From: an uncultured Chryseobacterium sp.
GTDB lineage: Bacteria; Bacteroidota; Bacteroidia; Flavobacteriales; Weeksellaceae
DNA length: 64,000 nt
Reading direction: 5' to 3'
Assembly (NCBI GenBank): GCA_913776245.1
Contig: CAJYLO010000003.1
Coordinates: 62,001 to 126,000 of the forward strand
This document shows, one piece after another, positions 32,110-40,905 of the stretch. Each line of letters begins with the position of its first letter. Position 1 is the first letter of the stretch. The notes beneath the pieces were generated by a model. That model was not told where the DNA came from, did not search any database, and saw only the letters and a program-made list of their open reading frames with translations. The position numbers and the translations under genes were made by a program.

Positions 32110-34047
32110 ATGATTTCGGCACAGGGATTAGGATTGCATCACGCGGGAAATTATCTTTTCAGAGACGTCAATTTTACGATAAAAAAAGACGACAAAATCG
32201 GCTTGGTTGGAAAAAACGGAGCTGGCAAATCGACGCTTCTGAAAATCCTTTCCGGAGAAATCAACTTCTACGAAGGAACTGTAGTTCCTGAAGGCAATAT
32301 CACCATTGGTTTTCTGAAACAAGACCTCGATTTTGTAAAAGGAAGAACCGTTTGGGATGAAACCATGCAGGCTTACGAGCAAATCAATGCGATGAAAAAT
32401 GAGCTTGAGGAAGTTAACCATCAAATGGCCACCAGAACGGATTACGAAAGTGATGCCTACTCTGATCTGATTGTCAGAATGACGGAACTGAACGACCTTC
32501 TGATGAATCATGACGCCTACAATCTGGAAGGTGATGTGGAGAAAGTGTTGTTTGGTTTAGGTTTCAAAGCGGATGATTTCCAGAAAATAACCGACGAATT
32601 TTCCGGAGGCTGGCGAATGAGAATCGAACTGGCAAAACTGCTGCTACAGAAAAATGATCTGATGCTGCTGGATGAGCCGACCAACCACCTGGATATGGAA
32701 TCCATTATCTGGCTGGAAAACTTCCTGAAAGATTATCCCGGCTCGATTGTTTTGGTAAGTCACGATAAGCAGTTTATGACTTCTATTTGTAACCGTACTT
32801 TTGATGTTAACAATAAAAAGATTGATGATTACAAAGCCAACTATTCCAAATACCTTGAACTAAGAAAAGAGCGCCGTGAAAAGCTGACTCAGGCCAAGAA
32901 AAATCAAGATGCGGAAATAAAGCAGATGGAAGATAACATCAACAAGTTCCGAGCGAGTGCAACAAAAGCATCTTTTGCCCAATCATTAATCAAAAAGCTG
33001 GATAAAATAGAGAGAATCGAGATTGACAATGAAGATGTTTCCAAATTCAATATCCGTTTTCAGCCTTCTGTTACGCCTGGAAAAGTGATTTTCGAAGCTA
33101 AAAATCTAGGAAAGGCTTACGGAGAGAAACAGATATTTGACAATGTTGATTTCTTTGTAGAACGTGGCGACAGAATTGCGCTTCTGGGTCAGAATGGACA
33201 AGGGAAAACAACTCTGGCAAAAATTCTAGCTGGCGATATCAAGGATTATTCAGGGGAGTGGAATTTAGGCCACAATGTTAGCATCGGTTACTTTGCCCAA
33301 AACCAGGAAGAAGTTCTGACGCCGGAAAAAACGGTTCTCCAGGAAGCGGAAGATTCTGCGACAGAAGAAACCAGACCGAGAGTGCGTGACCTATTAGGAT
33401 CTTTCCTATTCCAGGGCGAAGATGTGACAAAGAAAACCAAAGTGCTTTCCGGAGGCGAAAGAAACCGTCTGGCACTTTGTAAACTGTTACTTCGTCCGTT
33501 CAATACGCTGATTATGGATGAACCTACGAATCACTTGGATATTCAATCCAAAGAAATCATCAAACTAGCACTTCAGAAATACGAAGGAACATTGATCGTG
33601 ATTTCTCACGACCGTGAATTTTTGCAAGGTTTATCAGACAAAATCTTCGAATTCCGCGATGGTAAAATGAAGGAATTCCTTGGTGATATCAATGAATATC
33701 TGGAATACAGACAGAAAGAAAGCATCCGGGAAATCTCTGCCGAAAGATCAAAATTACATCAGGAACAGGAAAATAAAGAATCAGGAGCAAAAGTTCAGGA
33801 AGCAAAACCAACAGACAGCCATCAACCGACAACCATAATCAGCAAAGAGCAAAAAAACATCCAGAATAAAATCAAAAAGGTTGAGGAAAAAATTTCCGAT
33901 CTGGAACTGAAAATCGAAGAATTCGAAGCATCTTTTGCCAAAGAAAATCCTTCAGAAGAACTATTGGAAACTTATAACAAGACTAAAGAAGAACTCGATT
34001 TGACACTTCAGGAATGGGAATATCTTGGAAGTCAATTGGAAGGTTAA
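32110..34047 (+). CDS. ABC-F family ATPase
   Basis: The 645-residue cytoplasmic protein has two ABC cassettes and no membrane spans. Cassette 1 has Walker A GKNGAGKST, signature SGGWRMRIELAKLL and Walker B LMLLDEPTNHLD. Cassette 2 has GQNGQGKTT, SGGERNRLALCKLL and LIMDEPTNHLD. They are joined by a charged P-site tolerance linker (near residues 250-310), and a C-terminal coiled coil starts near 545 and is rich in Lys/Glu. This is the plan of the Uup/YheS-type ABC-F proteins, which act on stalled ribosomes; antibiotic-protection members exist, but this one cannot be placed among them by eye. The start at 32110 is chosen since the ABC core begins at once (MISAQGLGLHHAG). Confidence 0.92.
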   Translation: MISAQGLGLHHAGNYLFRDVNFTIKKDDKIGLVGKNGAGKSTLLKILSGEINFYEGTVVPEGNITIGFLKQDLDFVKGRTVWDETMQAYEQINAMKNELEEVNHQMATRTDYESDAYSDLIVRMTELNDLLMNHDAYNLEGDVEKVLFGLGFKADDFQKITDEFSGGWRMRIELAKLLLQKNDLMLLDEPTNHLDMESIIWLENFLKDYPGSIVLVSHDKQFMTSICNRTFDVNNKKIDDYKANYSKYLELRKERREKLTQAKKNQDAEIKQMEDNINKFRASATKASFAQSLIKKLDKIERIEIDNEDVSKFNIRFQPSVTPGKVIFEAKNLGKAYGEKQIFDNVDFFVERGDRIALLGQNGQGKTTLAKILAGDIKDYSGEWNLGHNVSIGYFAQNQEEVLTPEKTVLQEAEDSATEETRPRVRDLLGSFLFQGEDVTKKTKVLSGGERNRLALCKLLLRPFNTLIMDEPTNHLDIQSKEIIKLALQKYEGTLIVISHDREFLQGLSDKIFEFRDGKMKEFLGDINEYLEYRQKESIREISAERSKLHQEQENKESGAKVQEAKPTDSHQPTTIISKEQKNIQNKIKKVEEKISDLELKIEEFEASFAKENPSEELLETYNKTKEELDLTLQEWEYLGSQLEG

Positions 34048-34067
34048 GATTAAGCTTAAAATAATAT

Positions 34068-34098
34068 AAAACTGCATTGGATTCTGATGCAGTTTTTT
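34068..34098 (+). terminator. Terminator after the ABC-F gene
   Basis: AAAACTGCAT (34068-34077) pairs with ATGCAGTTTT (34087-34096) around TGGATTCTG and is followed by more T, 21 bases after the stop. Confidence 0.8.
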
Positions 34099-34153
34099 AA
34101 TTTTTATAAGTAAGTTTCTTTTCGTAATTTCACACAGGACAAAACTTAAAACA

Positions 34154-34771
34154 ATGATCAACGATATAAAAAAATTCCTGAATGAAGACCAGGATCCGAA
34201 AGCTGTAGAAAAGATTTCTGAAAAAGTCAATGACCTGCTGACCAATGGAGAAACAGTAGAATATATTGCTGTTCAGAATAAGCCTGCCATTAACATCTCT
34301 CCGGATTCGGTTGTCCTTACCAATAAAAGAATTCTTTTTTTTCGTTCCAAATCTTTTGGCCTGATTACTGATTTTCAGGATTATCTCTGGAAAGATATAG
34401 CTGAGAGTCATATCAGCGAGGCGATTTTGGGTTCAACATTCAGAATGACTGCTGTTTCCGGATTTGTTGAAACTATAGATTACATTCCTAAATCCCAGGC
34501 CAGAAAACTCTATCAATATGCGCAAAGCAAGGAAGAAGAAATGATAGAGTACCGCCGACAGAAGGAATTGGAGGAGAAAAGAGCTACTGCTGGCGGAATC
34601 ACCGTCAACACTCAAAATGAAAAGCCTGAAGAATTAAAAGATCCAAAACCGGAATCACCTGCTGAAGACCCGATGCAAACCCTGATGAAGCTTAAAGCAT
34701 TTCTTGATAATGACCTGATATCCTTAGAAGATTATGAAGCAAAGAAGAAAGAAATCTTAAGCCGGATGTAA
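34154..34771 (+). CDS. Bacterial PH domain protein with SHOCT tail
   Basis: The 205-residue soluble protein begins with a bPH domain (about residues 30-130): SPDSVVLTNKRILFFRSKSF and the FQDYLWKDIAESHI segment are typical. A Lys/Glu-rich linker with many Pro follows, and the C-terminal LMKLKAFLDNDLISLEDYEA fits a SHOCT domain, a short oligomerisation or protein-contact motif. The function is unknown; such proteins often bind other proteins at the envelope. It lies 27 bases before the Crp/Fnr gene and may share its transcript. Confidence 0.78.
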   Translation: MINDIKKFLNEDQDPKAVEKISEKVNDLLTNGETVEYIAVQNKPAINISPDSVVLTNKRILFFRSKSFGLITDFQDYLWKDIAESHISEAILGSTFRMTAVSGFVETIDYIPKSQARKLYQYAQSKEEEMIEYRRQKELEEKRATAGGITVNTQNEKPEELKDPKPESPAEDPMQTLMKLKAFLDNDLISLEDYEAKKKEILSRM

Positions 34772-34798
34772 TCAAAACAATATCACACAGTATTTTCC

Positions 34799-35374
34799 AT
34801 GTCTTTAATTTTTAAATCCCATCTTGATAAATTCATTACCATTTCCGATGGAGATTTTGCTTTGATCTTAAATTATTTCGAGGTTAAAACATTCGGCAAA
34901 AAAGAAAATCTGCTGGAAGAAGGGCATATCTGCAAGTCCAATTATTTTGTACTGAAAGGTCTTCTACGCAAGTTTTTTCTCAACGAAAAAGGCGTTGAGC
35001 AAACCACAGATTTTGCCTTAGAAACCTGGTGGATGACTGATAACTTTTCATTTGAGCGCCAGACACCGGCTGATTTCAGCATTCAGGCTGTTGAGAAATC
35101 TGAAGTGCTAACCATTTCCAACAGTTCCCAGGAGAAGCTTCTGAATGATTTTCCCGTGATGGAAAAGTATTTCCGGACTGTGTATCATAGAGCTTTTGCG
35201 GCTAATCAAAGAAGAGTGAAATACATTTTTACTTACTCCAAAGAAGATTTTTATTTTTCATTAATTAAACAATATCCTGATTTTGTACAACGTGTTCCGC
35301 AATATCTCATCGCTTCTTTCCTTGGCTTCACGCCGGAATATCTGAGTGAGATTCGGAAAAAGATTGTTTCATAA
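34799..35374 (+). CDS. Crp/Fnr-family transcriptional regulator
   Basis: The 191-residue protein has a cyclic-nucleotide-binding-like domain (about residues 10-115, with FVLKGLLRKFFLNEKGVEQTT) and a C-terminal helix-turn-helix region (QYLIASFLGFTPEYLSEIRKK). The conserved Arg of cAMP sites is not recognisable, as is common in Bacteroidota members, so the ligand is unknown. It is followed after 149 bases by an AhpD-like gene. The pairing of such regulators with carboxymuconolactone decarboxylase or similar small redox proteins is common and suggests that it controls that gene. Confidence 0.85.
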   Translation: MSLIFKSHLDKFITISDGDFALILNYFEVKTFGKKENLLEEGHICKSNYFVLKGLLRKFFLNEKGVEQTTDFALETWWMTDNFSFERQTPADFSIQAVEKSEVLTISNSSQEKLLNDFPVMEKYFRTVYHRAFAANQRRVKYIFTYSKEDFYFSLIKQYPDFVQRVPQYLIASFLGFTPEYLSEIRKKIVS

Positions 35375-35391
35375 AATCGTTCTCTCGCAGA

Positions 35392-35444
35392 TTACGCATG
35401 TTTTAAGATCAATTAAATCCACTCGATTTATAAATCTGTGAGAA
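35392..35444. repeat. Dispersed imperfect palindrome, copy B
   Basis: CTCTCGCAGATT near the left edge mirrors AAATCTGTGAGAAA at the right edge. It belongs with copies at 8781 and 47032 and lies between the regulator and the AhpD-like gene. No T tract; it could serve as a terminator or RNA stabiliser. Confidence 0.55.
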
Positions 35445-35523
35445 AATACTTTCTTAAACCAGTTTAAGTTTTTCCTGTTTTTGATTTTCCAACTTTGTAT
35501 CAACAAATTAAATCATCAAAACA

Positions 35524-35967
35524 ATGGAAAAACGCATCAACATCAGCAAAACAGATTCTCAGGCTTACAAAGCTATGTTAGGACTGGAGGGTTACCTCGC
35601 TCAGTCCGGGATTTCTAAAACCATCAAAGAACTTATTAAAATCCGCGCTTCACAGATCAACGGTTGTGCGTATTGCCTGGATATGCACACCAAAGACGCC
35701 ATTAAATATGGAGAAACTGCCGAAAGAATCTTCCTGATAAGCGCCTGGCATGAGGCAGAAAAGTTTTTTTCTGAGGAAGAAAAAACCGCATTGAAAATGA
35801 CGGAAGAAATTACACTCATCAACCAACACGGACTGACAGAAGAAACTTACCAAAAAGCCAAATCAATCTTTTCTGAAAAGCAAATTGCAGAACTTATTAT
35901 GGCTATAATAACTATTAATTCCTGGAACAGAATCGCACTAAGTACAAGGCTGGAAATCGGGGAATAA
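35524..35967 (+). CDS. AhpD-like carboxymuconolactone decarboxylase family protein
   Basis: The 147-residue protein has the AhpD-like core with the redox pair CAYC in NGCAYCLDMHTKDAIKYGE (near residues 43-61), followed by the RIFLISAWHEAEKFF helix. Members act as small disulfide reductases in peroxide defence or are of unknown function. It was probably acquired or is controlled together with the preceding Crp/Fnr gene. No signal peptide. Confidence 0.87.
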   Translation: MEKRINISKTDSQAYKAMLGLEGYLAQSGISKTIKELIKIRASQINGCAYCLDMHTKDAIKYGETAERIFLISAWHEAEKFFSEEEKTALKMTEEITLINQHGLTEETYQKAKSIFSEKQIAELIMAIITINSWNRIALSTRLEIGE

Positions 35968-35992
35968 TAATTAATTTAACTTCTGAATTAAA

Positions 35993-36074
35993 ACGTATGC
36001 ATGTTTTACTAAAAACACACGGACGTTTCAAACAAAAGGCACGTATGTTTTCATGAAAACGCACGTGTCTTTTT
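35993..36074 (+). terminator. Two ACGTATG...GTTTT hairpins, terminator candidate
   Basis: GGCACGTATGTTTTC (36038-36052) pairs with GAAAACGCACGTGTC (36055-36069) with one mismatch and two G-T pairs and is followed by TTTTT. A weaker related unit precedes it (ACGTATGCATGTTTT at 35993). The right one is a good terminator for the AhpD-like gene; the left is possibly a decayed copy. Confidence 0.55.
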
Positions 36075-36128
36075 AGCCATCTCTACGAGCCCATTTTCTT
36101 GGGATTTACATAAGGGGCAATCTTAACA

Positions 36129-36158
36129 AACAACGCCTTCCATTTTGGAGGCGTTGTT
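36129..36158. terminator. Bidirectional terminator
   Basis: AACAACGCCTTCC pairs with GGAGGCGTTGTT around an ATTTT loop and ends 7 bases before the peptidase stop codon region. It should end the minus-strand peptidase transcript and back up the 36074 hairpin on the plus strand. Confidence 0.8.
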
Positions 36159-36164
36159 CTTATA

Positions 36165-38303
36165 TTATTTGATAAATCCTCTGCTTCTCAGTAGTGCTTT
36201 TATATCAGCTTTATGGCCCGTAAAGGCTTCAAAAGCCTTGTTAAGATCTACACTATTCCCCACAGAAAGAATATATTTTCTGAACCGGTCTCCATTTTCT
36301 CTTGTCACACCACCGTTTGCTTTAATCCATTCCCAGGCATCGGAATCGAGGGTTTCTGACCAAAGGTAAGCGTAGTAACCTGCAGAATAACCGCCTCCCC
36401 AGATATGCGCAAAATACGGCGTATGGTATCTTGGCGGAACCTGAGGCACCAATAATCCGTATTTGTTCAGCGCTTCTTTTTCAAAATCCAAAACGGGAAT
36501 GAGTTGTTTCTCATCAGTTACGGTGTGCCAGCTCATATCCAAAGTTGCAGCAGCAACCAGCTCGGTGGTCGCATAACCCTGGTTAAAATTAGCCGCCTTT
36601 TTGATTTTATCAATCAAACCCTGAGGCATCGGCTGCTTGGTTTCATAATGTAATGCATAATTTTTAAGAATCTCCGGCTCCAGTGCAAAATGTTCATTGA
36701 TCTGCGAAGGAAACTCCACAAAATCTCTCGGCGTATTGGTCCCGGAAATAGAAACGTACTTCTGATCTGCAAAAAGGCCGTGAAGTGTGTGCCCGAATTC
36801 GTGGAACATGGTTTCTACATCATCATAAGATATCAGAGATGGTTTTCCGGCTGCGGGTTTCTGATAGTTGAATACGTTGACAATGACCGGTTTCTGTCCG
36901 AGAAGATGGGATTGCGGTACAAAATTGTTCATCCACGCTCCTCCGCTTTTATTGCTTCTTGTATAGAAATCGAGATAATAAAGCGCAAGTGATTTTCCGT
37001 CTCTGTCAAACACTTCGTAAGCTACCACATCGGGATGATACACAGGAAGATCTTTTCTCACCTTGAAAGTAATGCCATAGAATTTCTCCGCTGCGTAAAA
37101 AACACCTTTTTCAAGAACGGTAGTCACTTCAAAGTAAGGTTTGATTTCGTTTTCATCCAGGTCATACTTGGCTTTTCTGACTTGTTCGGAATAGAAATTC
37201 CAGTCCCACGCCTGTACGCCAAAACCACCTTTCTGAGCATCAATCACTTCCTGTATCTCTTTAGTCTCCCGGTAAGCGGTTTCCACAGCCGGCTCGGCTA
37301 ATTTGGCCAGAAGTCCCATTGCGGCTTCCGGTGTTTTCGCCATCTGATCCTGCAGGCTCCATTCCGCAAAATTCTTTTTACCAAATAACTTTGCTTTCTG
37401 CAATCTTAGTTTAGCTAATTTTTCAATCGTTTCACGCGTATCATTCGCATCGCCTTTCTCGGCTCTTGTCCAGGAAGCCCTGAAGAGCTTTTCTCTTGTT
37501 TCCCTGTTTTTAAGATTTTGTAACAGCGGTTGCTGAGTGGTGTTTTGCAACGCTAAAAGATATTTTCCTTTCTGCCCGGACTGTTCCGCATCTGTTGCAG
37601 CGGCTGCCAATTCATCAACAGAAAGTCCGTCCAGTTCTTTAACATCAGAAATCAGAACTGCACCTTTTTTTCTTGCTTCCAAAAGCTTATTGCTGAATTG
37701 GGTAGACAATGTAGCCAGCTGTTGGTTGATTTCTTTTAATTTTTCTTTATTCTCAGCAGAAAGATTGGCTCCTGCTAATTCAAAATTCTGGATGTAATAC
37801 TCCACCAGTCTTTTGCTTTCCGCATCCAGTTTATCTGTTTTTACAGCTTTTATTCTTTTGTAAAGCTTTACATTAAGATTAATCTTATCAGAATGCGCTG
37901 CAAATACAGGTGCATACTCCTCCTCTACTTTTTGAAGATAATCATTGGTATTAGACCCTGTTAGATTATAGAAAAGAATTGTGGCTCTTCCTAAAACTTC
38001 TCCGCTGTTTTCCAACGCCAGAACTGTATTCTCGAAAGTCGGAGCAGCTGGATTATTAATAATTTTATCAATGTTGGCCAACTGTTCCTTCAGTCCGTAA
38101 TCGAAGGCCGGCTTAAAATGATTGTCTTTGATTTTATCAAATTCCGGTGCCTGATACTGCAAAGGACTTTTTCTAAGGAAAGGATTATTTTTCATAGATT
38201 GTTGTGTGGTTGCAGACTGTTTTTTCTGCTGTGCGTGCGTCATAGTGGTTACGGCATTCACGGCGATGAATGCGATCAGCAACGACATTTTTATGTTCTT
38301 CAT
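36165..38303 (-). CDS. M3 family metallopeptidase (peptidyl-dipeptidase Dcp-like)
   Basis: The 712-residue enzyme has a signal peptide (to about THAQQ, residue 26) and the M3 zinc site HEFGH in VETMFHEFGHTLHGLFADQ, with the third ligand Glu in the FVEFPSQINEHF segment. The long helical N-terminal part with LQYQAPEFDKIKDNHFKPAFD and the C-terminal YFAHIWGGGYSAGYYAYLWSE match Dcp/oligopeptidase A relatives. It should trim peptides in the periplasm, releasing dipeptides from the C-terminus if Dcp-like. Single-gene unit. Confidence 0.92.
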   Translation of the reverse strand: MKNIKMSLLIAFIAVNAVTTMTHAQQKKQSATTQQSMKNNPFLRKSPLQYQAPEFDKIKDNHFKPAFDYGLKEQLANIDKIINNPAAPTFENTVLALENSGEVLGRATILFYNLTGSNTNDYLQKVEEEYAPVFAAHSDKINLNVKLYKRIKAVKTDKLDAESKRLVEYYIQNFELAGANLSAENKEKLKEINQQLATLSTQFSNKLLEARKKGAVLISDVKELDGLSVDELAAAATDAEQSGQKGKYLLALQNTTQQPLLQNLKNRETREKLFRASWTRAEKGDANDTRETIEKLAKLRLQKAKLFGKKNFAEWSLQDQMAKTPEAAMGLLAKLAEPAVETAYRETKEIQEVIDAQKGGFGVQAWDWNFYSEQVRKAKYDLDENEIKPYFEVTTVLEKGVFYAAEKFYGITFKVRKDLPVYHPDVVAYEVFDRDGKSLALYYLDFYTRSNKSGGAWMNNFVPQSHLLGQKPVIVNVFNYQKPAAGKPSLISYDDVETMFHEFGHTLHGLFADQKYVSISGTNTPRDFVEFPSQINEHFALEPEILKNYALHYETKQPMPQGLIDKIKKAANFNQGYATTELVAAATLDMSWHTVTDEKQLIPVLDFEKEALNKYGLLVPQVPPRYHTPYFAHIWGGGYSAGYYAYLWSETLDSDAWEWIKANGGVTRENGDRFRKYILSVGNSVDLNKAFEAFTGHKADIKALLRSRGFIK

Positions 38304-38364
38304 TAATACAAAATTTGAGGACTAAAATTAAGGAAAAGTGATGATATACCATTAATGCAGTAAT

Positions 38365-40215
38365 TTATTTATCTTCATCCTCATCACCGCTCCAATGATT
38401 TTCCTCAAAGGAAATACTGTCCAGAGCGAGCAATTCAGCTTCCCGCTCCAGAGATTCCCGCAGTGTAAAGGTGATCATTTCTTTGTCTTTTTCTTTGGCA
38501 AGACGCCTTGTCATCGCTTTATCAATCAGCATAAAACGTTTTCCCATTCTGCGTGCCGTATATTTTCTCATCCCGTTTTCCTGCAGGATATCAACCGCCA
38601 TATCCACAGCTGTTCCCAAAGTCTCGCGATAGATGTTATTGACATTTTTATTCAGGAAATCATAAGCATCCAGACGGTTTTTGGCTCTGACGAATATTTT
38701 CAGATCCGGATAATTCTCTTTACAATAATCTACCAGAAATTTATTTTTTTCGATATCGTCCAGGCAAAGCACCAGCAATTCCGCTTCTTCTATTCCTGCT
38801 GCTCTCAGTAGAGCGGGTTTTGTGGCATCGCCATAATAAACATTGAAACCGTTGGATCTAAGCAAAGCTACTCTGTCCGGATCATTATCCAAAACGGTCG
38901 AACGGATTCCATTGGCTTTCAGCAAACGGCCGACTGTGCTCCCGAAGAATCCGAACCCAACTATGATAATCTTTCTTTGCCTGATGATCCCAAGCTCTGC
39001 ATTCTCTTCGTTCTTCTGCGTAATAAAACGGTTGTCAAGAATTTTTTCCTTGAATATTAAAAGCAGAGGTGAAATGCACATTGTAATTGCGACAATGGCC
39101 ATCAGTTCTGAGTTGGCCTGATAATCAATAAGGTATAAACTCGCCGCAAAATTGACGAGAACAAATGCAAATTCCCCCACCTGAGATAATGCAAAAGCCA
39201 GGAAAAAACTCTGCTCGTTGTTCATTTTATAATATTTCCCGATGGCAAAAAGCACCACGGCTTTGATTGCCAGAACAATGAAGGCTGCAGAAAATATAAA
39301 GAAAGGTTTGGAAGCAATAATATTAAAATTGATAGTTGCGCCAACGCTTACAAAAAATACAGCCAGCAACAATCCTTTAAAAGGGTCAATGTCGCTTTCC
39401 AACTCATGGCGAAACTCGCTGTTGGCTAACATTACACCGGCAATAAAAGCACCTAAAGCCGGACTCAGACCAACAGATATCATTAATTCCGAAACACCTA
39501 TTACTAAAAATAATGAGGCAGCAGTCAGCAACTCATTTAGCCCGGATTTCGAAACGAATCTGAGGAAAGGAATGAAGATAAAACGGCCTAAAAGAATCAG
39601 TGCAAGCACACCAAAAATTACCGTAAACGGCTGTATCCATTCCGGAAGATACTGCAACAGAATTTCCTGATGTTCTGCCTGTTTTACCGCACTTTCGGAT
39701 TTGGACAAAAAAGGAAGCAGTGCCAGGATCGGAATGACAGCAATATCCTGAAATAATAAAATTGAAAATGACGATTCTCCGCTTACCGTTCTGAAAAGAT
39801 TCTTTTCTTTTAAAGTCTGCAAAACAATTGCTGTAGATGACATCGCAAAACAGAGCGAAATGATAAACGATTTTTTTAATCCGAAACCTGCTGCATAAAA
39901 CACGATAAAAATCCCGACAATACTCAGAAGCATCTGACTGAGTCCTAACCCAAGAATTCTTTTTCTGATCTGCCAAAGCTTATGAGGCTCCAGCTCTAGT
40001 CCCACCAAAAACAAAAGCATCACAACACCTAATTCCGAAGCGTGCATAATGTCTTCAGCATCCCTTCCTGTCAGTTGCAGACAAAACGGACCAATCAGAA
40101 TCCCACCGAGAATATAGCCAATCACAGAACTCAATCCCAGTTTTTTTCCAAGCGGAACCATAATAATGGCTGCACCAAGGAAAATCAGGATGGTCATTGC
40201 GATGGAATTCTGCAT
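38365..40215 (-). CDS. Kef-type monovalent cation:proton antiporter (CPA2) with TrkA-N domain
   Basis: The 616-residue protein has about 12 spans with the CPA2 features (HASELGVVMLLFLVGLELEPHK, GLSPALGAFIAGVMLANSEF) and, after residue 400, a RCK/TrkA-N NAD-binding domain with the Rossmann motif VGFGFFGSTVGRLL. The order suggests a K+ efflux antiporter of the KefB/KefC type, gated by the cytosolic domain. The acidic tail (DEDEDK) is long. It directly abuts the oxidoreductase gene (ATG next to that gene's stop), which fits the KefG-KefB or KefF-KefC pairing. Confidence 0.9.
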   Translation of the reverse strand: MQNSIAMTILIFLGAAIIMVPLGKKLGLSSVIGYILGGILIGPFCLQLTGRDAEDIMHASELGVVMLLFLVGLELEPHKLWQIRKRILGLGLSQMLLSIVGIFIVFYAAGFGLKKSFIISLCFAMSSTAIVLQTLKEKNLFRTVSGESSFSILLFQDIAVIPILALLPFLSKSESAVKQAEHQEILLQYLPEWIQPFTVIFGVLALILLGRFIFIPFLRFVSKSGLNELLTAASLFLVIGVSELMISVGLSPALGAFIAGVMLANSEFRHELESDIDPFKGLLLAVFFVSVGATINFNIIASKPFFIFSAAFIVLAIKAVVLFAIGKYYKMNNEQSFFLAFALSQVGEFAFVLVNFAASLYLIDYQANSELMAIVAITMCISPLLLIFKEKILDNRFITQKNEENAELGIIRQRKIIIVGFGFFGSTVGRLLKANGIRSTVLDNDPDRVALLRSNGFNVYYGDATKPALLRAAGIEEAELLVLCLDDIEKNKFLVDYCKENYPDLKIFVRAKNRLDAYDFLNKNVNNIYRETLGTAVDMAVDILQENGMRKYTARRMGKRFMLIDKAMTRRLAKEKDKEMITFTLRESLEREAELLALDSISFEENHWSGDEDEDK

Positions 40216-40740
40216 CTATTTCAATTTTAAAGTTTGTGATAATTCCTGACATTGGAACTCAAGTTCCTCTTCCGACAGGTTGTCGGCATTATAAATCACG
40301 TGTATTTTTTTCAGCTCAATACTATTCACGTCCAGAGCAACTCTGAGCCCGGACAGTAATTCTGCGATAGTCGTTTTAAATTTTCCGTCCGGCGCATAGT
40401 TAAGTTCCCTTCCGCCAACACTGGTTACTATCAGAGCATCTTTTCCGGAAAGGATATTCAGGCCGGTTTCAGAAATCCACCGCATATCGAAAACCTCATC
40501 TATCCACAGCTTAAGCAAGGGTGGTAAGCCAAACCAGATGATGGGAAAATGGAAAATAATCCTGTCATATTGTACAATCCGCTTTCGTTCCCGGAACGGC
40601 TGGATATGAAAATCGGGATAATCTTCATAAAGGTCTCTTAGCGTCACATTATCCATAGCTTCATAGCATTCCAGCAATCTTACATTGGTCGTAGAATGTT
40701 CGAAATATGGATGCGCAAAAAGAACCAGTGTTTTCTTCAA
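40216..40740 (-). CDS. NAD(P)H oxidoreductase, KefF/KefG-like ancillary subunit
   Basis: The 174-residue flavodoxin-fold protein has LVLFAHPYFEHSTTN at the start (FMN-phosphate loop), FHFPIIWFGLPPLLKLWIDEVF in the middle and the TSVGGRELNYAPDG segment. It resembles the quinone-reductase subunits needed for full activity of Kef channels. Its gene ends on the base before the antiporter ATG on the same strand, which supports a functional pair. The flanking inverted repeat at 40741 may hold the promoter. Confidence 0.88.
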   Translation of the reverse strand: MKKTLVLFAHPYFEHSTTNVRLLECYEAMDNVTLRDLYEDYPDFHIQPFRERKRIVQYDRIIFHFPIIWFGLPPLLKLWIDEVFDMRWISETGLNILSGKDALIVTSVGGRELNYAPDGKFKTTIAELLSGLRVALDVNSIELKKIHVIYNADNLSEEELEFQCQELSQTLKLK

Positions 40741-40791
40741 GAATCTCGATTTTCGTAAAAATAGTGATTTTTTCCTTTGAAATCAAGATTC
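40741..40791 (-). promoter_or_regulatory. Inverted repeat upstream of the kefG-like gene
   Basis: GAATCTCGATTT (40741-40752) and AAATCAAGATTC (40780-40791) pair with one mismatch. Between them, on the minus strand, TATTTTTA looks like a weak -7 box with TTG about 20 bases before. It may be an operator around the promoter; evidence is only the symmetry. Confidence 0.3.
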
Positions 40792-40829
40792 AGACCATTA
40801 CGAAATTGAGAATAATTTAATTAAAAAGG

Positions 40830-40855
40830 AAACCCGGACAAAAAATCCGGGTTTT
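40830..40855 (-). terminator. Terminator of the LemA-TPM operon
   Basis: AAACCCGGA and TCCGGGTTT form a 9-pair stem with loop CAAAAAA. Read on the minus strand it ends in TTTCCTTTTT, 50 bases past the stop of the glycine-rich protein. Confidence 0.8.
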
Positions 40856-40905
40856 ATTATCTATTTTCGAAGCTAAAAGCAAAACGCCATTTGCTAGTAG
40901 CTATT

